This document shows, in pieces, positions 7,830 to 14,931 of a DNA stretch of 36,298 bases; positions within the stretch are counted from its first letter, which is position 1, and the number at the start of each line of letters is the position of its first letter. The stretch is from assembly GCA_910588365.1 (NCBI GenBank), contig CAJUQS010000048.1, forward strand, positions 1 through 36,298, in the 5' to 3' direction. The notes beneath the pieces were generated by a model. That model did no database searches. It saw nothing but the letters and a program-made list of their open reading frames with translations, and was not told where the DNA came from. The DNA is from an uncultured Oscillospiraceae bacterium. GTDB lineage: Bacteria > Bacillota > Clostridia > Oscillospirales > Oscillospiraceae. A program made the translations under genes and the position numbers.

Positions 7830-7858
7830 AATATAGCACTTAATCATCAAAACTGCAA
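7830..7858 (-). promoter_or_regulatory. Promoter for the antiporter gene
   Basis: On the minus strand TTGCAG (7858-7853) and TATATT (7835-7830) are 17 bases apart, about 45 bases before the antiporter ATG. Confidence 0.55.
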
Positions 7859-7919
7859 GATGTTTTTGCGGGAAATATACACAAAAGCGCGGTTGCCCTG
7901 GGAGCGGATAAGGAAAGGA

Positions 7920-7948
7920 TTGACGAAGACGGAAAAAACGGATATGAT
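7920..7948 (+). promoter_or_regulatory. Promoter for mrnC-rqcH
   Basis: TTGACG (7920-7925) and TATGAT (7943-7948) are 17 bases apart. Transcription would begin near 7955, about 32 bases before the mrnC start. Confidence 0.6.
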
Positions 7949-7986
7949 GAGAAGACAAGAGCGCCATTATGAAAACAGGAGTACCT

Positions 7987-8403
7987 ATGGAAGATTACTT
8001 TGATTTGCACATGGAGGAGGACCAGATCCGCTCCATCAGCAGCATCGGCCTGGCCCACCTGGGTGACGCGGTCTACGAGCTGCTGGTGCGCTCCTGGCTC
8101 TGCGCCCACGGCCGGGCCACCGGCAAGGGGCTCCACCGCGCGGCGGTGGAGCTGGTGCGCGCGCCAGCCCAGGCGGCGCGGGCGGAGCGCATCCTGCCCA
8201 TGCTCACCGGGGAGGAGCTGGCGGTGTTCAAGCGGGGGCGCAATGCCCACGTCCACACCGTGCCCCACAGCGCCAGCCGATCGGACTACCTGAAGGCCAC
8301 GGCCCTGGAGTGCCTGCTGGGCTATCTGTATCTGCACGGGCGGCGGGAGCGGATTAACGCCCTGTTCGCCGCCATGATGAAGGAGGAAGAACATGCCACT
8401 TGA
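7987..8403 (+). CDS. mrnC: Mini-ribonuclease III
   Basis: A 138-aa RNase III catalytic domain without a double-stranded-RNA-binding domain, as in Bacillus MrnC, which matures 23S rRNA ends. The RNase III signature appears as LAHLGDAVYELLVRSWL (about residues 17-33), with the acidic Asp and Glu of GDAVYE as metal ligands, and a second acidic block in KATALECLLGYLYL. ATG 7987 is chosen because AGGAG (7977-7981) is 5 bases ahead; an ATG at 7969 in the same frame would add six residues but lacks a site. In other Clostridia it follows cysS; here it has its own promoter and overlaps rqcH by 11 bases. Confidence 0.9.
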   Translation: MEDYFDLHMEEDQIRSISSIGLAHLGDAVYELLVRSWLCAHGRATGKGLHRAAVELVRAPAQAARAERILPMLTGEELAVFKRGRNAHVHTVPHSASRSDYLKATALECLLGYLYLHGRRERINALFAAMMKEEEHAT

Positions 8404-10144
8404 CGCCATCTGTCTCACCGGCGTGGTCCGGGAGCTGCGGGAGGCCGTTCTGGGCCTGCGCATTGAGAAGATCCAGCAGCCCGCCCGGGACCAGGTGATT
8501 CTCACGCTGCGGGGCAGCAGGAAGCTGCTGCTGTGCGCCGGAGCCAGCCAGGCCCGGATTCATCTGACCACCGCTGCCCGGGAGAATCCCGCCCAGCCGC
8601 CCATGTTCTGTATGCTCCTGCGAAAGCACTTGGGCGGCGGACGGCTGTCCGCCATCGACCAGCCCGCCCTGGAGCGGGCGGTGATTCTCACCATCGACAT
8701 GGTGGACGAGATGGGGGAGCCGGGACAGCGGCGTCTGGTCATCGAGTGCATGGGCCGGTACTCCAATCCCATCCTCCTGGACGGCCAGGACCGGATCATC
8801 GACTGCCTGCGCCGGGTGGACATGGAGATGAGCGAGAAGCGGCAGGTATTGCCCGGGCTCTTCTACCGCCTGCCCCCGGCCCAGGAGAAGCTCGATCCCC
8901 TGTCCATCAGCGGGGAGGACTTTCGTGCCATGCTGGATGCCGCCCCCGACGGGACGGAGGCCGCCAGGTGGCTTCTGGACCGCTTCACCGCCCTCTCGCC
9001 CCTGGTCTGCCGGGAGCTGGCCCATGCGGACTGCCAGGACGGGGAACGTCTGTTTGATAATGGAGACCGGGAGCGGCTGGCGGGGACCTTCTCCGTCTGG
9101 CAGGAGATGGTCCGGGGTGAGAGCGGGAGGCGCTTCACCCCCTGGATGCTCACCAGGGACGGCACGCCGTCGGATTTCTCCTACATGCCCATCGAGCAGT
9201 ACGGCAAGGCGATGGAGGGCCAGCCCTGGGACGCCTTCTCCCCCATGCTGGATGCCTTCTATGAGAAGCGGGAACAGGCCGAGCGGGTCCGCCAGCGCGG
9301 AGCGGACCTCCAGCGCACCGCCGCCAACGCCCGGGATCGGGCCAGGCGGAAGCTGGTACTGCAGGAGAAGGAGTACGCCCAGACCCAGGACCGGGACCGG
9401 CTGCGGGTCTGCGGGGAGCTCATCACCGCCAACCTCTACCGAATGGAAAAGGGGCAGAGTACGCTCCGGGCCCAGAACTACTACGAGGAGGGCTGTCCCG
9501 AGATGGACATCCCCCTGGATCCCCTGCTGACGCCCCAGCAGAACGCGGCCAAGTACTTCAAGCGGTACAGCAAGGCCAAGACGGCGGAGAAATACCTCTC
9601 TGAGCAGATGGCCGCCGCCCGTCGGGAGAGGGACTGGCTGGAGAGCGTGCTGGACGAGCTCTCCAGGGCGGAGACGGAGCAGGATTTTGTTGACATCCGC
9701 CGGGAGCTGCGGGAGGCGGGCCATATCAGAGGCGGCGTCTCCGGGAAGAGGGAGCCCCGCCGGGGACCCAGCCGCCCCCGGGCCTTCCGCTCCAGCGGGG
9801 GACTGCGCATCCTGGTGGGCCGCAGCAACACCCAGAACGACCAGCTGGTCCGGGAGGCGTTCAAGTCCGACTACTGGTTCCACACCCAGCGCATCCACGG
9901 CTCCCACGTGATTCTCTGCGCCGAGGGGCGGGAGCCGGATGAGCGGTCCATGACCGAGGCCGCCATGCTGGCCGCCTGGTTCTCCCAGGGCCGGGAGGGG
10001 GGGCAGGTGGCAGTGGACTATACCCAGGTGAAAAACGTGAAGAAGCCCGCCGGCGCGCGGCCGGGCATGGTGGTCTACGACCCCTATCAGACCGCCTACG
10101 TCACCCCGGAGGAGGAACTGGTCAAATCCCTGGCGGAGAAATAG
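8393..10144 (+). CDS. rqcH: NFACT family protein, RqcH ribosome-quality-control factor
   Basis: A 583-aa protein with the NFACT layout: an N-terminal NFACT-N/HhH region (about 1-275), a coiled-coil arm (about 285-330 and 385-450, rich in Arg, Glu and Ala) and a C-terminal NFACT-R (DUF814) domain with LRILVGRSNTQNDQLVREAF and DYWFHTQRIHGSHVIL. Family members (bacterial RqcH, eukaryotic Rqc2/NEMF; older name fibronectin-binding protein) bind obstructed large ribosomal subunits and add C-terminal alanine tails to stalled peptides. At the place of the Asp-Arg pair important in Bacillus RqcH this protein seems to have Glu-Arg (in ALERAVILTI), a mild change. It overlaps mrnC by 11 bases, with GGAGGAAGAAC before the ATG, and ends before a long hairpin. 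Confidence 0.92.
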   Translation: MPLDAICLTGVVRELREAVLGLRIEKIQQPARDQVILTLRGSRKLLLCAGASQARIHLTTAARENPAQPPMFCMLLRKHLGGGRLSAIDQPALERAVILTIDMVDEMGEPGQRRLVIECMGRYSNPILLDGQDRIIDCLRRVDMEMSEKRQVLPGLFYRLPPAQEKLDPLSISGEDFRAMLDAAPDGTEAARWLLDRFTALSPLVCRELAHADCQDGERLFDNGDRERLAGTFSVWQEMVRGESGRRFTPWMLTRDGTPSDFSYMPIEQYGKAMEGQPWDAFSPMLDAFYEKREQAERVRQRGADLQRTAANARDRARRKLVLQEKEYAQTQDRDRLRVCGELITANLYRMEKGQSTLRAQNYYEEGCPEMDIPLDPLLTPQQNAAKYFKRYSKAKTAEKYLSEQMAAARRERDWLESVLDELSRAETEQDFVDIRRELREAGHIRGGVSGKREPRRGPSRPRAFRSSGGLRILVGRSNTQNDQLVREAFKSDYWFHTQRIHGSHVILCAEGREPDERSMTEAAMLAAWFSQGREGGQVAVDYTQVKNVKKPAGARPGMVVYDPYQTAYVTPEEELVKSLAEK

Positions 10145-10182
10145 CGCCTGACAGGAAGAACTGCGCCCGTTTTTGGCGATAG

Positions 10183-10255
10183 ATGCTCTAAGCGCCCTGC
10201 CCATTCACCGATTGATCGATGACAGGCAGGGACAGCTTAGAGCATATTTTGTTTT
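10183..10255 (+). terminator. Long hairpin with T tract after rqcH
   Basis: ATGCTCTAAGC (10183-10193) pairs with GCTTAGAGCAT (10235-10245), and an inner GCCCTGCC pairs imperfectly with GGCAGGG, followed by TATTTTGTTTTT. It fits a rho-independent terminator for mrnC-rqcH. The T tract runs directly into an AGGAGG, so it may also be a leader hairpin of the short frame at 10271. Confidence 0.6.
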
Positions 10256-10270
10256 TAGGAGGTCTGCGCT

Positions 10271-10477
10271 ATGGCAAAGACCAAGATTGCGCTGTTCTAT
10301 GAACGCCCCAGCAGAGACGACAATTACAGGGTGAGAGCTGCTCCGCCCAAAATCAGGCGAGCATATATCAAGGGGGATCTCACCCCAAAGATGAAATCCC
10401 CCGATAAGCAGGAATTATTTTCGTTTTTTAAATTTTTCGATTGCAAACTCATAAGCTTCTTCAATCAAAGGTTTTAA
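10271..10477 (+). pseudogene. Short frame resembling the N-terminus of a large serine recombinase; probable remnant
   Basis: A 68-codon frame with an ideal AGGAGG (10257-10262) 8 bases before ATG. Its start MAKTKIALFYERPSRDD resembles the opening of conjugative-element serine recombinases (typically ...TALYERLSRDD...), with the catalytic Ser of the R-x-S-R-x-D block still visible. The similarity stops after about residue 17; the remainder (from NYRVRAAPP) is not recombinase and its 3' third runs antisense through the end of the DUF6194 gene. I read it as the scar of a deleted mobile element that marks the left edge of the AT-rich insert. It could instead be a small unrelated gene; the match is short and from memory. 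Confidence 0.35.
10372..10402 (-). terminator. Hairpin after the DUF6194 gene
   Basis: On the minus strand GGGGGATTTCA pairs with TGAGATCCCCC (11 bp with one G-U pair) 12 bases past the DUF6194 stop. The following bases hold no strong U tract, so termination is plausible but not certain. Confidence 0.4.
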
Positions 10478-10861
10478 CTCGTTGAATGCCGAATCTGATG
10501 GATTAAGGATACTGACCCACCCCATCCAGGCATATACAGGATGTGGTAATAAACAATCTGTCGCAGTAAAGTCATAGGGCATCTCTACAATCCCGCCCGC
10601 TGTTGGACGTGCAGGGATATATCCGAACAGGTTTTGAAATGTGGGCCTTTTAAGCCCAAGGTTTACTCGGTAAACGCCTTGTCGATTCAGATTGGAGCTC
10701 TTGTCATTCTCTCCATCTTTTTCCTTGATCGTAAGTACATACACACCACGTTTCAAAATATGATTGGGATTATAAAAAACTCCTTTTTCGCCCCAACTCT
10801 CAACAAGGACTGTCCCTTCCAAGTTCTTAAGACAATAATCTAAAATCTCATCCGGTTTCAC
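10415..10861 (-). CDS. DUF6194 family protein
   Basis: A 148-aa soluble protein of unknown function. The order of blocks matches the DUF6194 family as I remember it: an N-terminal PDEILDYCL helix, GEKGVFYNP, VLTIKEKDGENDKSSNLNR, GVYRVNLGLKRPTFQNLFG, and HPVYAWMGWVSILNPSDSAFNELKPLIEEAYEFA at the end. The GTG at 10861 is chosen because GAGGTG lies 7 bases upstream and because the predicted transcript starts near 10894; longer starts at TTG 10900 or ATG 10894 would lie at or before that point. Low-GC codon use differs strongly from rqcH, suggesting transfer. It diverges from the ECF sigma gene. Confidence 0.72.
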   Translation of the reverse strand: MKPDEILDYCLKNLEGTVLVESWGEKGVFYNPNHILKRGVYVLTIKEKDGENDKSSNLNRQGVYRVNLGLKRPTFQNLFGYIPARPTAGGIVEMPYDFTATDCLLPHPVYAWMGWVSILNPSDSAFNELKPLIEEAYEFAIEKFKKRK

Positions 10862-10900
10862 GATAACGCACCTCTGTATAACCCGATTTGTCATTGGCAA

Positions 10901-10929
10901 AGTATACCACCACCCCGAACGATATTCAA
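10901..10929 (-). promoter_or_regulatory. Promoter for the DUF6194 gene
   Basis: On the minus strand TTGAAT (10929-10924) and TATACT (10906-10901) are 17 bases apart. This places the transcript start near 10894 and supports the GTG 10861 start. Confidence 0.6.
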
Positions 10930-11066
10930 GTTATTTTTATGGCAACAAGGCGATGCAGTTTCCGTCAAGATGCTGGCCGGCGCCTTTTGATACAGCTTCT
11001 AAGTGTTTTTGCTTTTTCCAACGTACTATATATGACCGGTTAGTTTCATCGTAAGAGGTGATGTCT

Positions 11067-11603
11067 TTGAATGACGAAAGAACGATATCCGCAATCAGGC
11101 ACAGAGATGAATCAGCGATCAATGAAGTGATCAAAAAGTATTCTAAACTCCTGTGGTCAGTATCCGGCGCGGTCCTGAGCGGCATTGGCTCCACACAAGA
11201 TGTTGAAGAGTGTGTGGCTGACGCATTTATCTATTTGTGGGAGCATCCAGACAAGTACAATCCAGAGCGGGGAAAATTAAAAACCTGGCTGTCAATTATT
11301 GCAAGAACACAGGCGCTCAACCGATGCCGTGAAATTACAAAAAGAGATACAGTTCCCCTTGAAGATATAAATTTCATTGATCACATTGGCGTTGCTGATG
11401 ATGTTTTGAAAGAAGAAACGCGGTGTGCTTTAGTCGCTGCAATAAATGCCCTGGGTGAGCCGGAGCGGGAAATCCTGATCCGCCGCTATTACTACGATCA
11501 GAAGCCAAAGCAAATTGCGCTTGCGCTGGATATGAGCGCAAAGCAGGTAGATAACCGCCTATACCAAACAAAGTTGAAACTGCGGGAAGCTCTTTCTGAC
11601 TGA
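11067..11603 (+). CDS. ECF-type sigma-70 family RNA polymerase sigma factor
   Basis: A 178-aa sigma factor with only regions 2 and 4, as in extracytoplasmic-function types. Region 2 is DVEECVADAFIYLWEHPDKYNPERGKLKTWLSIIARTQALN (about residues 47-88), and region 4 is INALGEPEREILIRRYYYDQKPKQIALALDMSAKQVDNRLYQTKLKLREAL near the end, with its helix-turn-helix. TTG 11067 is preferred: AAGAGGTGAT (11053-11062), nearly full anti-16S complementarity, lies just ahead; GTG 11058 and ATG 11061 fall inside that site. The next gene, 15 bases on, encodes a membrane protein that is the likely anti-sigma factor. The low GC fits the transferred insert. Target promoters are unknown. Confidence 0.88.
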   Translation: MNDERTISAIRHRDESAINEVIKKYSKLLWSVSGAVLSGIGSTQDVEECVADAFIYLWEHPDKYNPERGKLKTWLSIIARTQALNRCREITKRDTVPLEDINFIDHIGVADDVLKEETRCALVAAINALGEPEREILIRRYYYDQKPKQIALALDMSAKQVDNRLYQTKLKLREALSD

Positions 11604-11618
11604 ACTGAGGAGGTTCAT

Positions 11619-12998
11619 ATGGATTCCTTCAATAGAACAAACTTACAGAACATAAAAGATATTTTTGAGAAAAAAACGGGCGTTGACTTGGATGGCAGGA
11701 AGCCCTTCCGCCATGTCAAAACGGCAATGCTTACGGCGGTTGTGATCATATGTTGTTTAAGCACAACCGCTTATGCGGTTGGCCTGTTTTCCTCGCTGTC
11801 CGGAGACGATTTGGAGATTTCCTCTATCTACGAGGGGAATGGCGTGGTAACAGTCCAGGTCAAAAACAAGTCGGACAAAGACCTTCGCTTCCAATCGGTA
11901 CTGAGGCTGATGCAGTGGACAACCAGTGAAGAAATAGAGCCGTTTGCGGAGAAGAACGTATCCTTTAGCAATACGAATATACCGGCCCATTCAAGCGGTA
12001 CGATGACCATTGACCTTTCGGAAGCCTACGATATAGCGCGGCTGGAAATGCCGCTGGCGGGCAATGATTGGTATTACCTCGTCCTGACAAACAATCATTT
12101 CGTTTTTGGCCAGGACTGGATGTGTCTGGTTGACTTTGCGGAGCCCAACAGGATCCCAACTGAATATCCCGATCCCATCATGCCTGTTGACGCGGACGCA
12201 AAACTTGCAGCGGAAATTGTGGAAGAATTGAGGCCCTATTTTGAGCGCTATACCACTGACCCTGCAGAGAGAAATAGATTATCTGAAGAATATTTGGCTC
12301 AGTGTCAGAAGCTGCTGGAAGAAGTTGACGGAACGATTGTCCCCTCCGTATCCCCGATGGAATTAACCGTAACAGACAGCGGCCAGACTCCCATTTTCGA
12401 CACTTCTGTATCAATGGATAGGCAGCTTCAGCTTACCGGCCTGCATCGCCGTACAACAGACGGCTATGACAAGAAAATCGGATCTTCCGATACGGAACAG
12501 GCGTTGGTGCTGAGCGCGTACATTCCGCAGCGCAAGGGAGACATTGACGGCGGTGTGGATGTACCTCTGATTTATGTTCTCACATACGAGAAAAGCAGAA
12601 TTAAGGCCCCACAGGACTATGCCTTCATTCGCGGCCAATTGGTGACTTTTGAGCAGATGGAGCAGTACAAGATCTATGAGGACGGGCAATACGTTTGCTA
12701 CGATGTCAGCCGCCTGTTCTATTCTGAGCTCCGTCCATATGTGGAGAGTATGGTCAGCCAGAGAAGTGATGCCTATTTTGATGAACAGGTTTGGGAGCGC
12801 GTACAAAATATTTACAGCTATTACAAGGAGAACTTGGGATCACTTCTTAGCTGTGGAGAGTCCGGAGGCGTTTGTGAGACTGTGGATGAGCGTGATGTTC
12901 CCAATGAAATATTTGGAGCTGAATTATGCCTGAATGACCCGGAAAATCCTGTTTCCGAGCAAAATTACGATGTTGGTGAACCAAATTGGAATGATTAA
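11619..12998 (+). CDS. Single-pass membrane protein, putative anti-sigma factor of the ECF pair
   Basis: A 459-aa protein: a short cytoplasmic N-terminus (1-32, with FNRTNLQNIKDIFEKKTG), one membrane segment (about 34-55, AMLTAVVIICCLSTTAYAVG) and a large outside domain. The outside part starts with an immunoglobulin-like beta region (DLEISSIYEGNGVVTVQVKNKSDKDLRF) and continues into an unrecognised domain. No zinc-finger (HxxxCxxC) anti-sigma motif is present. Position directly after the sigma gene (GAGGAGG 11607-11613, spacer 5) and topology suggest that it holds the sigma factor at the membrane and senses an outside signal; that is inference. Similar sigma-plus-membrane pairs are common in Clostridia. 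Low GC like the sigma gene. Confidence 0.72.
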   Translation: MDSFNRTNLQNIKDIFEKKTGVDLDGRKPFRHVKTAMLTAVVIICCLSTTAYAVGLFSSLSGDDLEISSIYEGNGVVTVQVKNKSDKDLRFQSVLRLMQWTTSEEIEPFAEKNVSFSNTNIPAHSSGTMTIDLSEAYDIARLEMPLAGNDWYYLVLTNNHFVFGQDWMCLVDFAEPNRIPTEYPDPIMPVDADAKLAAEIVEELRPYFERYTTDPAERNRLSEEYLAQCQKLLEEVDGTIVPSVSPMELTVTDSGQTPIFDTSVSMDRQLQLTGLHRRTTDGYDKKIGSSDTEQALVLSAYIPQRKGDIDGGVDVPLIYVLTYEKSRIKAPQDYAFIRGQLVTFEQMEQYKIYEDGQYVCYDVSRLFYSELRPYVESMVSQRSDAYFDEQVWERVQNIYSYYKENLGSLLSCGESGGVCETVDERDVPNEIFGAELCLNDPENPVSEQNYDVGEPNWND

Positions 12999-13046
12999 AC
13001 AGGCTCATCTGCCGCAGGACAGCAAAAGAAAAAGCCGTCGTACAAG

Positions 13047-13078
13047 GGGGGAGGTAACACAGGGAAGTTACCTCCCCC
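13047..13078. terminator. 12-bp GC-rich hairpin after the sigma/anti-sigma pair
   Basis: GGGGGAGGTAAC (13047-13058) and GTTACCTCCCCC (13067-13078) pair perfectly around an 8-base loop, 48 bases after the anti-sigma stop. There is no T tract after it, so it is a weak terminator or an RNA-stabilising end. It also lies close to the right boundary of the AT-rich insert. Confidence 0.45.
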
Positions 13079-13199
13079 TCACATCTTGCAGACAGCCGAA
13101 CGGGATGAAGTTGAGGTCTTATTCAACGCTTTTGAGAGAAATGTCGTGGATAAATCTACATTCGAACAAATGGGCGGAGCAGTTCTTTCCCCTATACAA

Positions 13200-14243
13200 T
13201 TATACAATCTTTCTCCCCAGGGTCCGCTCGGAGCGGGCGCACTGGAGGCGCAGGGCCTCGGCCAGGGCGACCTTGCGCAGATCGGCGCCCCCCGGGCGCT
13301 CCTGCCCGTCCCGGTATACGGTGGCGCGGCCGTCCGGCAGAACACCGGCAAAGCAGGACCTGTCGGAGATGATCTCGTCCACCAGCAGGATGTCCTTGTA
13401 GTAGTCGAATACCAGCATCGGGTACCGCCGGCTTCTCCAGGTCGCCTCCGCGAGACGACTCAGCCGGGCCCGTCCCGCCGCCGTACACGCCGGCCCCGGC
13501 AGAAGGAAAGCCGCCAGCGCCCCCTCGTGCTGGATCTCCTCCAGCCAGCGCTCTGCCGCGTCCGTGTCGCCGTCCGCCGCGCACAGACGCCAGAGGCCGT
13601 AGAGCCGCCGCTCCTCCCGCAGGGCCGCCGCCGCCCGGCGCCAGTCCCCACCGGCCGTATCCACCACGGTCATCACGTTGTCCAGCGCCGCCAGCTCCTC
13701 CAGCAGGGGATAGACCGACTTTTGGGAGACAAACAGCAAAAATGCGCACGCGGGAGCACCCTCCGCCAGCGCCGCCGCCCGGGCGGCGGCATCCGGGTCT
13801 CCGCCAGCATGGAGAAAATAGGTCCAGATGCCGCACTCCTGGCCGGAGCGGACCAAGGCGGACCAGTCCGTCCCGTTTCCGCCGCCCCCCATGTGGAAGG
13901 TCATGGACCAGGGCACATCGAAGCCGTTGGCGGCCTCGCAGTCCCGGATGCGCCGGGCCCCCACGGTCCAGCTCTGCCAGCCCACGTTGACCCCGAAGGT
14001 GCGCAGGTTCCGCTCCTCCGTCTGCCGGGCGGTCCGGCAGACCATCTCGTAGTAGGGGCAGTTCTCGTCCGCCAGCGCCCCCTGGATGACGTTCATATAG
14101 TGCCGCTGAAACCGGCCCCTGGCCGTTGCCGCGCCGATGTCCACCAGGGCGCGGAGGCCCCGCTCCGGGTCCTGGGCGATTTTTCGGATGCTGCGGCCCG
14201 CCAGGGCCTCCACCACGGAGCGTGTCAGTGTGTCTGTGTTCAT
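13200..14243 (-). CDS. Hypothetical protein, possible TIM-barrel/degenerate radical-SAM-like fold
   Basis: A 347-aa soluble protein that I do not recognise firmly. Alternating hydrophobic strands and helices, with blocks such as RTFGVNVGWQSWTVGARRIR, DVPWSMTFHMGGGG, CGIWTYFLHAGG and NVMTVVDTAGG, suggest an alpha/beta barrel. Some of these resemble strands of radical-SAM barrels, but there is no C-x3-C-x2-C iron-sulfur motif, so such chemistry is not expected. Cysteines occur singly (CPYYEMVC, RDCEAANG). ATG 14243 has AGGAGG 10 bases ahead; a frame opening at 14273 would place that site inside the gene. It is transcribed leftward, away from the GntR/ABC operon, and its stop lies at the edge of the AT-rich insert. 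Confidence 0.6.
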   Translation of the reverse strand: MNTDTLTRSVVEALAGRSIRKIAQDPERGLRALVDIGAATARGRFQRHYMNVIQGALADENCPYYEMVCRTARQTEERNLRTFGVNVGWQSWTVGARRIRDCEAANGFDVPWSMTFHMGGGGNGTDWSALVRSGQECGIWTYFLHAGGDPDAAARAAALAEGAPACAFLLFVSQKSVYPLLEELAALDNVMTVVDTAGGDWRRAAAALREERRLYGLWRLCAADGDTDAAERWLEEIQHEGALAAFLLPGPACTAAGRARLSRLAEATWRSRRYPMLVFDYYKDILLVDEIISDRSCFAGVLPDGRATVYRDGQERPGGADLRKVALAEALRLQCARSERTLGRKIV

Positions 14244-14358
14244 GCCGGTCACGCCTCCTCTCCGGTTTTGCATAGCTCAAGCATACCGCTCCGGCGGAAA
14301 AATAGGAAGGGACAAATTCAGCGAAGCGTCCCAATTCCCGGCCGCCGCCAGACGGCGC

Positions 14359-14386
14359 CATAAGAAATTCTTAAAACTTTCTTATA
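14359..14386. promoter_or_regulatory. Direct-repeat box of the T-n-TAAGAAT type upstream of the GntR/ABC operon
   Basis: On the minus strand TTTAAGAAT (14375-14367) and TATAAGAAA (14386-14378) lie exactly 11 bases apart, and a facing TAAGAAATTCTTA palindrome overlaps at 14361-14373. The 11-base phase is typical for OmpR/PhoB-family regulators. The same box recurs before the response regulator (19523) and the lipoprotein (21665). The region may also serve the divergent gene at 14243. Confidence 0.45.
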
Positions 14387-14396
14387 GATCCCTGCC

Positions 14397-14449
14397 TTGC
14401 GTCCGGTCCGGGTATCCTGTATAGTGAGTGTACTACATAAGCTAGTACA
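14397..14449 (+). promoter_or_regulatory. Promoter with GntR (YtrA-type) operator
   Basis: TTGCGT (14397-14402) and TATAGT (14420-14425) are 17 bases apart. Immediately downstream is the perfect inverted repeat TGTACTA-N7-TAGTACA (14429-14449), covering the expected transcript start. Its position favours repression by the GntR protein encoded two genes on. Confidence 0.7.
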
Positions 14450-14472
14450 GTTTTCCGGACGGAGGTGGGACC

Positions 14473-14556
14473 ATGAATGTCATTCATTTGCTGCTGCTGG
14501 GCATCGCCGCCATGTTCAGCCTGATTTTTGCCGGCGCGCTGTTATTACGACGATAG
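14473..14556 (+). CDS. 27-aa single-span membrane peptide leading the GntR/ABC operon
   Basis: The peptide starts MNVIHLLLLGIAAM and is almost wholly one hydrophobic helix ending in Arg-Arg, with no cytoplasmic domain. GGAGGTG (14461-14467) lies 5 bases before ATG 14473. Its TAG (14554-14556) overlaps the AGGAGG used by the next gene, so translation of the two should be coupled. It lies between the operator and the GntR gene. It may be a small subunit or modulator of the ABC transporter, or a translated leader; no homolog is recognised. Too short for ordinary gene finders. Confidence 0.55.
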   Translation: MNVIHLLLLGIAAMFSLIFAGALLLRR

Positions 14557-14568
14557 GAGGGGAATGCT

Positions 14569-14931
14569 TTGCTGACGCTGAATTACCGGGATTCCCGGCC
14601 CATTTACGGCCAGATCAAGGACGGACTGCGCCGCCTGATCGTCACCGGGGCCCTGGAGCCCGATGAGAAACTGCCGTCCGTGCGCTCCATGGCGGTGGAG
14701 CTGGCCATCAACCCCAATACCATCCAGCGGGCCTATGCCGAGCTGGAGAGCGAGGGGTTTATCTACTCCGTCCCCGGAAAGGGGAGCTTCGCCTCCCGGA
14801 AGCAGGAGGCGGACCAGGTCCGGCGGGAGGAGCTGCTGGGCCGGCTGCGGGAGCTCATCGCGGAGCTGCGCTACCTGAACGTATCCGATGGCGAGATCCT
14901 CGCGCTGATGAAGGAAGGGGTGGGACAATGA
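14569..14931 (+). CDS. GntR family transcriptional regulator, YtrA subfamily
   Basis: A 120-aa regulator with an N-terminal winged helix-turn-helix (about 10-78: RPIYGQIKDGLRRLIVTGAL, LPSVRSMAVELAINPNTIQRAYAELE, GFIYSVPGKGSF) and a short helical C-terminus for dimerisation, the YtrA-type arrangement without a ligand domain. TTG 14569 is the only sensible start; AGGAGGGG (14556-14562) is 6 bases ahead. It overlaps the ATPase gene by four bases (ATGA). The palindrome TGTACTA-N7-TAGTACA at 14429-14449 is its likely operator, giving autorepression of the whole operon. In Bacillus, YtrA-type regulators answer to cell-wall antibiotics; whether this one does is not known. Confidence 0.9.
   Translation: MLTLNYRDSRPIYGQIKDGLRRLIVTGALEPDEKLPSVRSMAVELAINPNTIQRAYAELESEGFIYSVPGKGSFASRKQEADQVRREELLGRLRELIAELRYLNVSDGEILALMKEGVGQ

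Noticed and set aside
8354..10204. A 616-codon minus-strand frame across rqcH
   Set aside because: It is a shadow of rqcH with Gly/Gln/Leu-biased composition and no recognisable domain.
10634..10843. A 69-codon plus-strand frame within the DUF6194 gene
   Set aside because: It is antisense to a supported gene and has no ribosome site.
13086..14363. A 425-codon plus-strand frame antisense to the gene at 13200-14243
   Set aside because: Most of it is shadow composition (Arg, Pro, Gly). Only its first 38 codons or so look protein-like; these are mentioned as a possible gene fragment, not as a gene.
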